From contig NW_027330987.1 in assembly GCF_022965805.1 (NCBI RefSeq), forward strand, positions 186,001 through 250,000: 64,000 bases of DNA, written 5' to 3'. Origin of the DNA: Primulina eburnea (Eukaryota > Streptophyta > Magnoliopsida > Lamiales > Gesneriaceae). Numbering within the stretch: the first letter of the stretch is position 1; each line of letters starts with the position of its first letter. Shown here one piece after another: positions 22,242-32,902 of this stretch. Position numbers and translations under genes: made by a program. A model generated the notes under the pieces. That model did not search any database and was not told the origin of the DNA. It saw only the letters and a list, made by a program, of their open reading frames with translations.

Positions 22242-24071
22242 TGTAAGGTCCGAGATTATAGAAATGATATTATTTTAAACCGAGATTATATCACTTTAAT
22301 CCGAGATTTTTTAATTTACGAATTTTGGAATGATGAATTAGATTCCACAGTTTTTGTAATTAATTAGGATTGAAATTGAATTAAAAGATTGAGTGAGGAC
22401 CAAATTGCAAATAAAGAAGACTTCAGGGGCTAAAGTGCAATTATGGGATTTTAGTTGGACACTTGTCTTTGCCATGTGTTTTGGACATATATAAATTGTA
22501 ATTCCCTTCATTCCACCAGAAACAAGACCGATACTTCAAAGTAAATTCCTCAAGTTTCCAATTGGTTTAGAAATTTGATTGTGCGTGATCCATTTATCAG
22601 AATTTAAATCCGGACACAGTACCGTACTCCTCTCGACGAGAGCTACAACTGGACGTAAGTTTTATTGATTTCTGGTATCATTTGAAAATACGATGTTGTA
22701 GAAATTTGATATAATTCATATATGATGTTCTGGACATGTTAGACATCCTAGAATCGAAGTCAGATTGAGAAACAGACTGATTATGGAATTGTTATGAATT
22801 TTTAGGGTATATTGATTTATACCAGACAGATTTGAATTGTGAATGAATTACAGATTGTAATGGATATGTGTTATGATTTGTAATTAATATCTGATGATAT
22901 GGTATTGACGGGAATACTGAGATTGTGCCGTTATGCCGATGATTTGAATTAAATTCAAAAAGTAATCAGATTGGTATTGATTTAGGCAGTATATTGATAT
23001 GATATTATTAATATTGCCAGTGCCATATTGAGGGATTGGCAGAGTTTAAATTCCAGACCGACACTACGAAAGAAAGGTATAAGTCAATGTGGTATTGGGA
23101 GATCGACTTAAGTCAGTCTAGACTTGAGTTTCCCTAAATCACATACTTTACTTTATTGCATTGATATTGCATTGATTTGATTGATATACTTGTTCTCTTG
23201 ATTTATAGATAGCAGGTATCAGACGGGAAATCTTGTGACAGAAGTGCCTGATAGTGGTGGGATCGCCACGGGCACATTGCACGATGTCACAGGATAGTGT
23301 AGACATCTTGGGACGGAAGTGCCTGACAGTGGCGGGATCGCCACGGGTACGTTGCACGATGTCTCAAGATGGGTTATTAGCGATAGAGCTACAGTCCGTG
23401 ACGGATAGGTCAGGACACCGGATGTTTGGTTATATCGAGTAATAGGATTGGAATTCTTCTATTACGGAATTCGATATAGGAACACCATATTTGGTTATAT
23501 CGAGTAATAGGAACAGAGTTCCTTCTATTACGGAATTCGATATAGGAATACCACATTTGGAAACCGGGATCCCTAGACTAGGATTGAGTCTAGTCTGAAT
23601 GATAGAGTTATGATCATTGTCGACAGTCTATGATTGTTTATGTTCAGATTTTGATACATATATCTGTTACCTGATTACATGTTTTATATTTGTTTATATG
23701 ATTGCATGTTTCGTTGATTTATACTGGGATTTATTCTCACCGGAGTTATCCGGCTGTTGTCTTGTCTGTATGTGTACATGACAACAGGTGGGACAGGATC
23801 AGGGTCCAGAAGATGAGGAGAGATCGTGATAGAGTGGAGACTTCGGACTTGGATGTATATAGGGTTTTGACACTTGATATTTAGATGTTGAACCTTAGTT
23901 TTACTGATTTGTAGACGATACAGGACTTGTACTTTATTTTATACTGAGTTGTATATTAATTGATTTCACTACGTTCCGCATTTTAAAAAAAAAAAATTTA
24001 GACCCTGTTTTATAATTGATTAATTAGTCCCAACGATGATTAAGAACTTGATTAGCGTCCGGGTCCCCACA
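22242..24071 (+). repeat. E1 3' LTR
   Basis: 1830 bp, TGTAAGGTCC...GTCCCCACA. TATA-like box at 22488-22495 and hairpin units at 23234-23544. Confidence 0.93.
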
Positions 24072-24076
24072 GTCGC
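24072..24076. repeat. Target-site duplication of E1 (right), GTCGC
   Basis: One mismatch to GTCAC at 9287-9291. Confidence 0.7.
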
Positions 24077-24189
24077 TGTCTTTCATCTACGGATTTTATA
24101 TAGAATCTAATTTTAACCTTCCATAGGTAGTAGTTAGAACCATCTAACACTGGTGGTCGCAGTGCAGCGTTTACAAGCGATGTGTCCAT
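24072..24189 (-). pseudogene. Sirevirus-like gag, N-terminal part
   Basis: The ATG at 24189 (minus) gives MDTSLVNAALRPPVLDGSNY, then a YYLWKVKIRFYIKS segment, the usual start of Sirevirus/Copia gag. It is split from the rest (9286 leftwards) by E1. It lies about 60 bp downstream of the PBS. Confidence 0.82.
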
Positions 24190-24248
24190 TAGATATTTCT
24201 GTCAAACAAGAACAAACACAGAATCAGCACTTAGTATGTCAAGAGTAG

Positions 24249-24260
24249 GCTCTGATACCA
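24249..24260 (-). other. Sirevirus-like primer binding site (tRNA-Met)
   Basis: Plus strand GCTCTGATACCA, i.e. TGGTATCAGAGC on the element strand, 2 nt from the LTR at 24263. Confidence 0.9.
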
Positions 24261-24262
24261 CT

Positions 24263-25173
24263 TGTAAGGATATTGCTTGACATATATGAGTTTATGTAAT
24301 ACCAATAGTGTAAGATTGTAAATTTATGTTTTATCAGAATTAATTGTTGTGTTAAATGTTACAATATTTAAAACAACATGCAGTGGAATAGCAAGGTTTG
24401 TAACACAAATTGAATTTAAATAAATAGATTGGTCAAGATTAAATTTGCACAAGTATGGTGCCTCAGGGCAAAAATTAATCACTAGAAAACCAAAACATTT
24501 ACAAAAACTAATCACTAGTGATGATGACTAAAATCAATTTTCTCAACACGTTGAAAAAATAAACATCTTTCTAAAAATGATTAAGAATACTAAAACATAA
24601 ATAAGAAAGCAAAAGCGTAATGCCAAAAGCTTGAAGCAACGAAACAAACTTCAACCAACACTTGCACGCGTGTTGTCTGAAATGTCTCCAACAATCACGA
24701 CAGCACATGCTCCGACACTCTTCAAAACATCACGTCCCTTGAAGAAATATTTCTCTGAAATCCACAACGTACACAAGTGCATGTATTATTTATCGAGAGG
24801 GAGAGCCGTAACAATGTCCTTGTTTTCTTATTTATAGACTTTCTTTCTCCTAGAGTTTATCTCCACAAGGAAACCGATTGAACAAGGAAAGTAAGAGTTT
24901 TATTAGGAACAAAACTCTTTTTGAATATTAATATCATATCATGATACTATTTGCATAATTATCTCATTATCTAGAAAGACAATATCATCATATATTATAC
25001 TCAATCAAATCAACAAGGAAAACATAATATTAGGGAAATCATTTAAATTAAGTAAATATATTAAGAGATTATATTTTCCTTCATAATCCATATTCGATTT
25101 GAACTCCTCTCATATAGAAACCATCTTCCACAAATTCGGACAATCCACGACAAAGCGGATATTTGTTTCAACA
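24263..25173 (-). repeat. Sirevirus-like 5' LTR
   Basis: Plus-strand view starts TGTAAGGATA at 24263. The right end is best placed at CAACA (25169-25173), giving TGTTGAAACA...CCTTACA on the element strand, about 911 bp. The left boundary is fixed by the PBS. The right boundary is inferred because the other LTR is not in the window. Confidence 0.65.
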
Positions 25174-25187
25174 AAAAATCGCAAGGC

Positions 25188-25192
25188 CTCAA
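25188..25192. repeat. Target-site duplication CTCAA (left)
   Basis: Matches 27926-27930. Confidence 0.92.
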
Positions 25193-25726
25193 TGTAGAAC
25201 CCAAAATCAGTATATGTATAACCCACACACTTATTTAATTGTTAAATTATTTATTTAAAGTTTAAAATGAGTTTTTAGCCATGCATGATTTATTTAAATT
25301 CATTATTTTAAATTACTCATGTTTAGGTGATGCACGTTAAAATGTTTTTTTCGAGTTTCTTGTTCAGGCGATTATTCGAGGTGAGATCGAGGAAAAGACC
25401 GGTGACGATTCTTGGCAATTTAAAATACGGTATTTATTTTAAAAGCAAGGAAGGGGCATTTTAAATAATTTATTTAAGTTTTTAGTATTTTAAATGCCTT
25501 ATTTATTTATTTAGTGATTTTAGAATTTTAAAGTTAGCATTATGTATTTTATTTTGGTAAAGAGGAAAGTTTTATAAAAATTAGTGTGTAATTATTTTAA
25601 TTGAGGAGTTTGATTAAATTAGTGCGTGTTAACCTTTAATTAGTTAATTTAGCTATAATTTCTCGTAATTAAAAACACACACACGTTTTAATCACCCACA
25701 CACACTATTTGACACACTAGAAACCG

Positions 25727-25733
25727 TATAAAA
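25727..25733 (+). promoter_or_regulatory. TATA box in T2 solo LTR
   Basis: TATAAAA after GAAACCG. At the equivalent place in the copy at 62690 onwards the sequence is GAAACCGTAAAACAC (~63225), where two bases of the box are lost. Confidence 0.55.
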
Positions 25734-26635
25734 CACACAGAAGTTTCAATTCAGAATTTTATTATTTTGAGAGAGTAATATTAGGGTTCTTAGTCTTGAG
25801 AGTAGCTGCCCCTTCCCTCTATAATTTCCAATGAGTTTTCGTCATTTTTGTGCAAGAAAAATCGAGCCACCATCGTCCCGGATCAGGCCTCACTCCGTCT
25901 CCGCTTTGGTATCGCCGTATCGTGAGTTTTTCACATCAAAGACACGTATATTATGTTATTTTTGCATCGATCTCGTTATAGTATGCGTTGGTTGTTATTT
26001 ATGCGTAAAAATATATGTGTGATATGTAGAAGTTTGAGCAATTATGTTTAGATCACTTTTGAAACCATTTTGGATCTAAAATCACGTTTTCTGCTGTCTT
26101 TTTAAATACTGCGATTTTTCAGTCATGATTCTGAGAAAACTTTCAACATGAAAATTGTAGAACGTTTTGATACCTTCGACTTGGCAGTAAGTTCGAAATA
26201 TTTGGATAAAAATTGAGTGAGTTGTGGCGTTTTTCGTGAGACTGCTCAAACTGCATTTTTCAGAAAATTATGTATTGAGGCGTTCTTGAAGTTTTATCGT
26301 TGTAGGCTTCGTTGGGGATCGACGGGAGATTTTTTCTGCGTATAGATATGCCTAGTATGATGTTGGGTTGGTATTTGGTATGCCGGTTAGTGTCGATAGG
26401 CACTTGAATTCATAGAAGGCGTAGGGAACAATTTTATGTCAAATTCCATGTTTTGAGTTGTATTGTGTCGTAGGTTGCATATCTTTGCTTTGGGGTATTT
26501 GTACGTGGTTGGTTCAATGTTAGGGGGTATACTAGGATAGGTCTCGGGGTGTCGGTTCATGGTCTGTATAATCGAGTCTAGAACGATAAGCATCGCATGT
26601 ATTAAATTTTCGTGAGTTTCCAATTAACGCAGGTA

Positions 26636-26869
26636 CACGGACCCTTACACGGGGTCCGTGCCTTTGTATTCTTCGAAATTTCATTTTTGCGAGCCAACAC
26701 GGACCCCCACACGGATCAGGGCACTGGGTCCGTGCCTTTATTTTCTTTGAAGTGTAAAATTCCAAAGCCTACACGGACCCTTAGACGGACCCAGGCACGG
26801 GGTCCGTGCCCTTTCTCCTTTCCGAGTATTCCTTTGCGCACCTACACGGACCCAGGCACGGGGTTCGTG
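26636..26869 (+). repeat. Array of four CACGGACCC / GGGTCCGTG hairpins
   Basis: Left arms CACGGACCC at 26636, 26698, 26772 and 26845. Right arms GGGTCCGTG at 26652, 26726, 26800 and GGGTTCGTG at 26861. Spacing 62, 74 and 73 bp, loops 7-19 nt. The intervening sequence is T-rich and diverged while the arms are conserved. Confidence 0.9.
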
Positions 26870-27184
26870 TACTTCATATTTTTGAGAAATTTTATTGTGT
26901 CTTTGGAGTTTCATGTCTTGGGTTAGTACGATGATTTAAATGAGGTCAAGTCCCGAGTGTTTTAGAATGTCTTAAGTTATTTATTAAATTCGGTGGTGAG
27001 CACGTATACCTACGTCTAAGCTATGCAATTTAAGTATTTAAAATTCATGTTAGTATGTGCAGCAGCGGCCCCAAATGAAATCCAATGAATCTCTCAACGC
27101 CAAGTAAGTATGTTCGACGTGCAAAGAAAATACTTTTAAGTTTTTGAGGTATGCTAAATGTCTTGTGACCAAATTTATGTTTAG

Positions 27185-27310
27185 GATTGGAAATCGTTAA
27201 CTTATGAACGGGGCCAATCCGCCCGTTTAATTATGAATGGGTTTAGATCAAGATTGGAAAGCGTTAAATTATGAACGGGGACCAATCCGCCCGTTAAATT
27301 ATGAACGGAG
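27185..27310 (+). repeat. Tandem duplication with interleaved complementary arms
   Basis: Two copies 67 bp apart. Each has GATTGG, AACGGG, CCAATC, CCCGTT in that order (copy 1 at 27185, 27207, 27214, 27222). GATTGG pairs with CCAATC and AACGGG with CCCGTT, an interleaved arrangement. Confidence 0.75.
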
Positions 27311-27925
27311 ATATCATGTACGTGGCAGTGGATCTGCCCTATCAGCCCAGTACTGTTGTTTAGTCTGATCAGGCGATTTATGTTATGGGTCACTTGCTTT
27401 GAAACATACCTCTACGCAAAATGATGAAGTTTATGTATGTTCAAGTATGCAAGCATGTTTAAGAAAAGTATCACATTATGGCACGTCTATGTATGTATGT
27501 AAGTTCAAGCTTTTATGTGCAAGTTCAAGTTTCAGTATGTACGCCATATTTTAAAGTTGCATGTGATTTTATTACGTATTACTCGTTATCTCCAGTTTAT
27601 ACGTGTTGAGTCTGTAGACTCACTAGACTTGATCAATGCAGGTGAGGATGCATATGAGGAGACGAGGGGTGCGGACCAGTAAGTTGTCTTGGACTGAGCG
27701 GGAGGCTAAACCTGAGGACCGCCATGTTTTAAGTTTTCTTTTGAATGTTGTTTAAAAATACTCTGATTTGTGCTTTTGGTTATGGGAGTTTAAACCAGAA
27801 ATTTTTCTCTTGCAAATACTTTTGGGACGTGCAGTTTGTTTTAGCGAATTTTTAAGGTTCACGTTTTATTTAAGAAAATTTTAATTTTTCCGCAAATTTG
27901 AATAGTAAAAGTTCGGTACGTTACA

Positions 27926-27930
27926 CTCAA
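27926..27930. repeat. Target-site duplication CTCAA (right)
   Basis: Follows the LTR end TACGTTACA. Confidence 0.92.
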
Positions 27931-28112
27931 CTTGCTTATAGATCGTCTCTGTTGGAGATCTGGAGGGAACATCGAGAAGCCCTTCGATCTTTTGCATCCT
28001 TGTTTCAAGTTTAAGAATACGAGCGTGCGCCGTTGTGTTATACGACAGTGAATCACCAGACATTTTTACAATACTTTTCATGTCTGCAATTTAACAAGCC
28101 AACAAAAAACAT

Positions 28113-28125
28113 GGCTCTGATACTA
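28113..28125 (-). other. Element X primer binding site (tRNA-Met-like)
   Basis: Plus strand GGCTCTGATACTA, i.e. TAGTATCAGAGCC on the element strand, one base from the usual TGGTATCAGAGCC. Confidence 0.65.
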
Positions 28126-28127
28126 GC

Positions 28128-28530
28128 TGTCAGAGGTGCTACTCAACGCGACAACTTTTTCAAAGTCCGTCGCCCTTGTGCGGCTTGAATTGATGCATCA
28201 ATTCAATCAGCCAACTCGTATTGATGTTTCCCGTGGATTTAGATCTCACCGAGTCAAGAAAACCAATACAATGTGCATAAATGTAAAGTACACAATAATT
28301 TTCGGGCAATGCCCGACCTTGCATTAATCCACAGTCATAATACAACAAGGAAGTCCATATATGTTTGCACACAACAGACTCACAATCTTGAATACCATGT
28401 GCAGCTCAAGGACAACTAAATAAACAAAAATACAATGTAGAAACTAAGGCATTACTCAAGTAACTGCCATCCATAAATGTCATGTCTTGATAATAACAAG
28501 TGTAGCTGCCGCATGCATGCACATTGTCTG
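28128..28530 (-). repeat. Element X LTR (far boundary uncertain)
   Basis: Begins TGTCAGAGGTG at 28128 next to the PBS and contains a palindrome CGGGCAATGCCCG (~28302-28314). The right end is not defined because no partner LTR is in the window. About 28530 is a guess from the change to very AT-rich sequence. Confidence 0.4.
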
Positions 28531-29068
28531 TTGTTTAATCGATCAATTTAATTTCAAAAATATAATTTTGAACAATTTAATATATTTACTTTAATATGTT
28601 TAATTACTTGTATTAAATTATATATGAATAAAAAATTAAATAACATAGATTGGTAAAATTTATTATGTAATGAGTAAATTAATTCCCCTTTCGTATATCC
28701 CGCGGAAATATAGGAGTCTAGAAGACTAGGACATTTAATACTGTCGATATTTTAATTCAGTGAAGCCAACAAGTTAAAGAATTCTTTAAAAAAGAAAAAT
28801 CAAGTCTAAAATAGCACATCAATATTACAAGTAATAATTGTGAGGATCCACGAGTTAATCTATCTTGTCTATTTAATATTATTTGCACGAGTAACAATAA
28901 TAAGAAGAAGAAAAAAAAAAGATAAACGTGAAGAGATGAATAACAAGTTGCGGAGAAAATTGACTGAAATTTCTTAAGAATTGAGCGGAAACGACCATAA
29001 ATTTGTCATTTCATTGAGACAATAATTGATAAACAAGACCGAATGAGTTGTAAGTGGAGTAGGTATCT

Positions 29069-29207
29069 TATGAGATGTTCTCATAGATCTGTATTCGTTA
29101 AATTAATAGATCCAATTCATATTTGTAATAAAATAAGTAATATTTTTTCATGAATCAGGTCGGAGATAATTACTCTCACAAAATGACCTGCGAGATGATC
29201 CGTAAAA
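29069..29207. mobile_element. Diverged MITE-like fragment (same family as 30406-30562)
   Basis: Degenerate terminal inverted repeats (ATGAGATGTTCTCATAGATC at the left, GACCTGCGAGATGATCCG at the right) flank a core with AAATAAGTAATATTTTTTCA, resembling the better-preserved copy ~1.3 kb away. Too decayed to find a target duplication. Confidence 0.45.
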
Positions 29208-30364
29208 AATTTTGTGATTTCTAAATGAAGATGTCTACGTTTAAAAAGGGAAAATATTTGTTTATGCTATGTTTTCGAGATTTTAGTTAAAAATATATGA
29301 TTTTTCATATAAAATAATTATACATCGAATCACGTGAAAATCATATTTGTATAATCACATTATTAGAATATAATCCTCTGTTGATTGCATTGTCGGCCGA
29401 GTGTTCGAAATTCAACAACGTTTATTCAATCATTAGACTTTTTTGATAGTTTAAAATTAGAATGAAATGACCCACTTTTTCCTAAATGGTCAAATACGCA
29501 ATCAATTAACGAAAAGTCGGGCAAACATTTCAGTGTGTTTTTTAAAAGCAATTTTTTTACAAGTAAAATAAATATATTATCTTTTCGTCAGAAAGTCCCA
29601 AATATTTTAATTTTATTTAATATTCTTCAACAGAGGGATTAAGGAGTTAACAAATTATTTTATTTCGACAAAATAATAACAAATAAATTACAAGTACGTT
29701 GTGATTATATCATCTTTTAACGTATTGTATTTATTTTAAAATTCCGAAATACATTATAAATAAAAATTAGATAGGTAATTTGAAATCAAATATTTAAAAT
29801 CATGAAATCTACAATAAAAATCATTTTGCATTATTCTATAGTTTCTCAAAAGCATGTATTTTTCTTTAATCAAGCAGTTTTATAAAACAATAAATAAATA
29901 AGTACTGTCAATGATATCGTATCTTATATATATGCTTGCAGCTTGAGAAAAATCTTGTGGGCAAGTGTGTGTATATTTCATAAACTCACATTTCACGTTA
30001 TACCTATATTTTTCAAAAGAAAATTTCTTTAATATTTCCGTCAAACAAGGGAAAACTAATTCATATCGTATCGGTTTTTTGGTTTTGTCCCTTGCAAACC
30101 ACAGATCGTTTTTTTTATTCAATATATATTTGATTAAAAAAACCGATATCATTGGTATTATATTTTTTCTTTTTGTCCCTTCCAAACCACAAAGTAGCAT
30201 GACTGGAATCACGTGAAAGACGACCATAATTATAAAATTCGAGGAATAATCATATATGAGTTTTTATACAACCACTCTATTTGCTGAATTGTATATTCAA
30301 TAGATGAACGTTACCTTAATGCTCGTATATATAGATGCCCATCTCATTGTTTAGAAGATCAAAC

Positions 30365-30389
30365 AGATATATATATATATATATATATA
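30365..30389. repeat. (TA)n microsatellite
   Basis: About 12 TA units. Confidence 0.95.
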
Positions 30390-30405
30390 ATACAATAGGT
30401 CTCCA

Positions 30406-30562
30406 GCGAGACCGTCTCACGAATCTTTATTTTCGAGACGGTCAATCCTACCGATATTCACAATAAAAAGTAATACTCTTAGTATAAAAACAATACTTTT
30501 TCATGGATGACCCAAATAAGATATCCGTCTCATAAAATACGATCCGTGAGATCGTCTCACAC
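30406..30562. mobile_element. MITE-like inverted-repeat element
   Basis: Terminal inverted repeats GAGACCGTCTCACGAATC (30408-30425) and GATCCGTGAGATCGTCTC (30541-30558, reverse-complement match with about three mismatches) flank ~115 bp with AAAAAGTAATACTC and TTTTTCATGGATGACCC. No coding capacity. Superfamily not assigned, since no clear target duplication is seen. Confidence 0.6.
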
Positions 30563-32082
30563 AATTAGAAAGATGGTTATCTTGGCAAAGGAAATTTGGT
30601 TTGTTGTAGAGGTCGAAAATATTTGTACGACGGAATTTGAAGAGCTGGTGCAGGAGAGGTTGAAAAAGTTTGACTCAGGAGTCATCACAGCACCATGGAT
30701 CATTTCCAGCAGATTAAAGATGAGAGAGAGTTGGATGAACGAGGTCTGCAAGCTGGAAAACAATATTGTGGACATGACAAAGACAAATCTATTTTTAAAA
30801 TCAATAAAAATCGAACACGTGATATTAACGACCCTAAAATCTTGCTCTTATTTTTAAGTAAATTCTCTTATTTGTGTTATATTGCTGTCAGCTCACCAGA
30901 ACCCTACAAGTATAATTATTGCCCGCTAATTTTTTTATTGTATAATTAGTTTACCAAGTCTTTACCTGCTTAATAAAATATAATAGTTGTCAATTTCATT
31001 GTGCAAAAGATTAAATATTTTAAAAAGGCTTGTTTCAATCAATAATTTATCGACGATCGAACTGATCTATTTAAAAAAAATGGTCCATTTGGTTTGATCA
31101 ATTCAATCGAACGGTCGAATCATACATAACAATATCATCTCTATTTGAATCATTTTAAATAAAAAAATGCCTTACTATTTTTTCTCAACTATGTGGTGAA
31201 GAACATTTAAAGACATACTAAATCTATTACTTCATATTTTCATGTTAAACATCTTCAATAATATTAACATTATCGTCTTCATTCAGTTCGTTCGTAATGA
31301 GATCTCAAATCATTTTTTTTATCATCATTGTCATTAATAGATGAATAAAATTCATTAACATTATTGTTGTTTTGATTTTATCGTTTAATGGCATCCATCA
31401 AGTTACCATTTGTTTATTATATTCCTCTTTATTTTATTATTGTCACTAAAATATTTACCAATATTTTTGGTCTGGCTCTGAGTTAGTACTAATTCTCTTT
31501 GTTTTCGTGGTCATTTTTGCTACCCAATATTTTCATAGTTTCATTAAAAATTAGAGAATTGAGTATTTTTTAAAATGAAAATTATTAATTGTTGAAATTG
31601 AAGGAGATAAATTAAAGTCTACTGAAAAATATATAATGTATTGTTGGATATTTATATGATGTTTTGGCAATTATAGAAAAGCTTACACTTTATAAGAGGT
31701 AGCTGGTAAATAGCTAGGGTTTAATTTTAACAAATAGTATAAATCTCTAACAAAACAAATTAAATTATATTTATTATAGCTATAAATCATATAGCTTAGA
31801 AATTTAGAATGAATTTGTAAATTAAAATGCATGCAGATATGTACGTTTCACTTGTATTATTTAATATTCATTTAATGAACAAAACTATCTAAATTGATAA
31901 CAAAAGTAATAAATTCATAAATTGTGTCTTAAAAATAAATGAGATTTCCCATTTGTTTAAGTTGCTATTGATTGCCTTATAAAATATAAATTTTTAAAAA
32001 TTATCATTTATTTGACTTAATCTAAAAGAAAACATAAGCATAATGAAAGTTCTTAAATAAAAAAATTCTTTTAGGAATTCTT

Positions 32083-32902
32083 TGTTGTAGTAGATGTCCA
32101 ACAAGTCAACTTGTGATTTTTGATTTATTGATTCTTATGTAACAAACGATATTTATTTTAATAATATTTTACATTTTATTCATTCAAGCATTTTCTATGT
32201 ATACTCATTTAAAGTGCACTGATAAAAACCTTGAATCTACTATGGTACAATGAGGTCTTACATATGATGATGATCATGAAACACATTTAAAAGTTATTGT
32301 ATATTCTAAAATTGTTTCTAGTCGATTCAGCCTTTTAAAATAAGGAGAAATGTCACTCGATCTTGAGACTAGAAACTATGATTTGTGTATCATGTTTAAT
32401 TGGTAGTGGCATGGGGATGGCTGCTCATACATGATGAGTATGATGTGTTACTGAAAAGTCTTCCCTCGTATTTTCCAAGTAATTATAATTTATCGAGTAA
32501 ATAAATATTTGATTATGATTATACACCATTCGTCCTTATGATATGATACAACATATAGGTTTTACGTACTAGTGTTGTCTTAAATTGTTTACAGGCTCTC
32601 CGAGGTCATCGGGTTGCAAGGTTGTGTGGACGTAAGAGTCAATGCATTGTATTCGAAAATTTATGGCTTTCCTACTGGTGTTGATATCCTATGTGATCTG
32701 AGGAGTTAATAGTAGAAGGAATCTCAAGCCAAAGTATGATATGTGCTTCAGGGTAAAGTGGTTTCCTAGTTGCGCATGTGATGCCACCATGAACACTCCA
32801 ATATGCATCACATAGTTATCGAAATCATACGAAACTCTTGATAACCAAGGTTGCAGATTAGATCGAGATATATGAGATGAAGAGACCGTACTGTACATTA
32901 AC
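32083..32902 (+). repeat. Copia B 5' LTR, first part
   Basis: Starts TGTTGTAGTAGATG, comparable to TGTTAGAGTAGGTG of copy A, and follows copy A's LTR (52770-53605) in order with many substitutions. It ends in TTAAC, duplicated at 46887-46891. Confidence 0.75.
32898..32902. repeat. Target-site duplication TTAAC (left)
   Basis: Matches 46887-46891. Confidence 0.9.

Larger units (their letters stand above)
9292..24071 (+). mobile_element. Gypsy element E1, recent but without readable pol
   Basis: Plus-strand LTR retrotransposon: LTRs 9292-11119 and 22242-24071 (1828 and 1830 bp, roughly 15 differences by eye), tRNA-Met PBS at 11125-11136, gag at ~11440-11987 continuing at 19158-19489, then ~2.7 kb of non-coding pol remnant and a polypurine tract at 22229-22241. 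E2 is inserted inside gag. Without E2 the element is about 7.6 kb. Gag type, PBS and the pre-PPT hairpin fit Ty3/Gypsy. Close LTRs combined with an unreadable pol suggest it moved recently using proteins supplied by another element. Confidence 0.88.
684..25173 (-). mobile_element. Decayed Sirevirus-like Copia retrotransposon (host of nested insertions)
   Basis: A minus-strand Copia element. From its 5' end (right) to its 3' end (left) it has a 5' LTR at 24263-25173, a tRNA-Met PBS at 24249-24260, gag (24189-24072 then 9286-7685), protease, integrase, RT, RNase H down to 3822, and an env-like frame at 2596-818. An env-like ORF downstream of pol, together with a long coiled-coil gag, is characteristic of the Sirevirus (SIRE/Maximus) lineage. 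It was split by Gypsy element E1 (9292-24071) and a TRIM (7104-7679), and its 3' end was cut by the LTR at 1-683, so the 3' LTR is not visible. Several frameshifts and stops make it non-functional. Excluding insertions, about 9.1 kb is present. Confidence 0.85.
25193..27925 (+). mobile_element. Solo LTR, family T2 (2733 bp)
   Basis: TGTAGAACCC...TACGTTACA bounded by perfect CTCAA duplications and with no internal region, so it is a solo LTR left by LTR-LTR recombination. The first ~1.2 kb align with 62690 to the window end (shared CGATTATTCGAGG, GAAAAGACCGGTGACGATT). Superfamily inferred as Gypsy (long LTR). Features inside: TATA box 25727-25733, hairpin array 26636-26869, tandem pseudoknot-like units 27185-27310. 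Confidence 0.92.
25174..28127 (-). pseudogene. Element X: start of gag, split by a solo LTR
   Basis: Minus strand. After a PBS at 28113-28125, an ATG at 28081 opens MKSIVKMSGDSLSYNTTAHA, with a short coiled-coil-like RILKLETRMQKIEG. It runs to 27931, is interrupted by the solo LTR (25193-27925), and continues for a few codons at 25192-25174 before the Sirevirus LTR. I do not recognise the family. Its position after a PBS and LTR makes it a gag start. Confidence 0.5.
28531..32082. other. AT-rich intergenic stretch without recognisable gene
   Basis: About 3.5 kb, strongly AT-rich. It holds two MITE-like fragments (29069-29207, 30406-30562) and a (TA)n run (30365-30389). Frames of 115-116 codons at 29880-30227 (minus) and 30507-30857 (plus) show no domain I recognise. 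The second overlaps a MITE at its 5' end. I see no promoter, splice pattern or RNA gene to support a host gene. Confidence 0.6.

Noticed and set aside
29880..30227. 115-codon minus-strand frame
   Set aside because: AT-rich, with an imperfect internal duplication around TTTGTCCCTT. No domain or context.
30507..30857. 116-codon frame in AT-rich DNA
   Set aside because: Begins within a MITE-like element and shows no recognisable domain. It could be a gene relic but cannot be supported.
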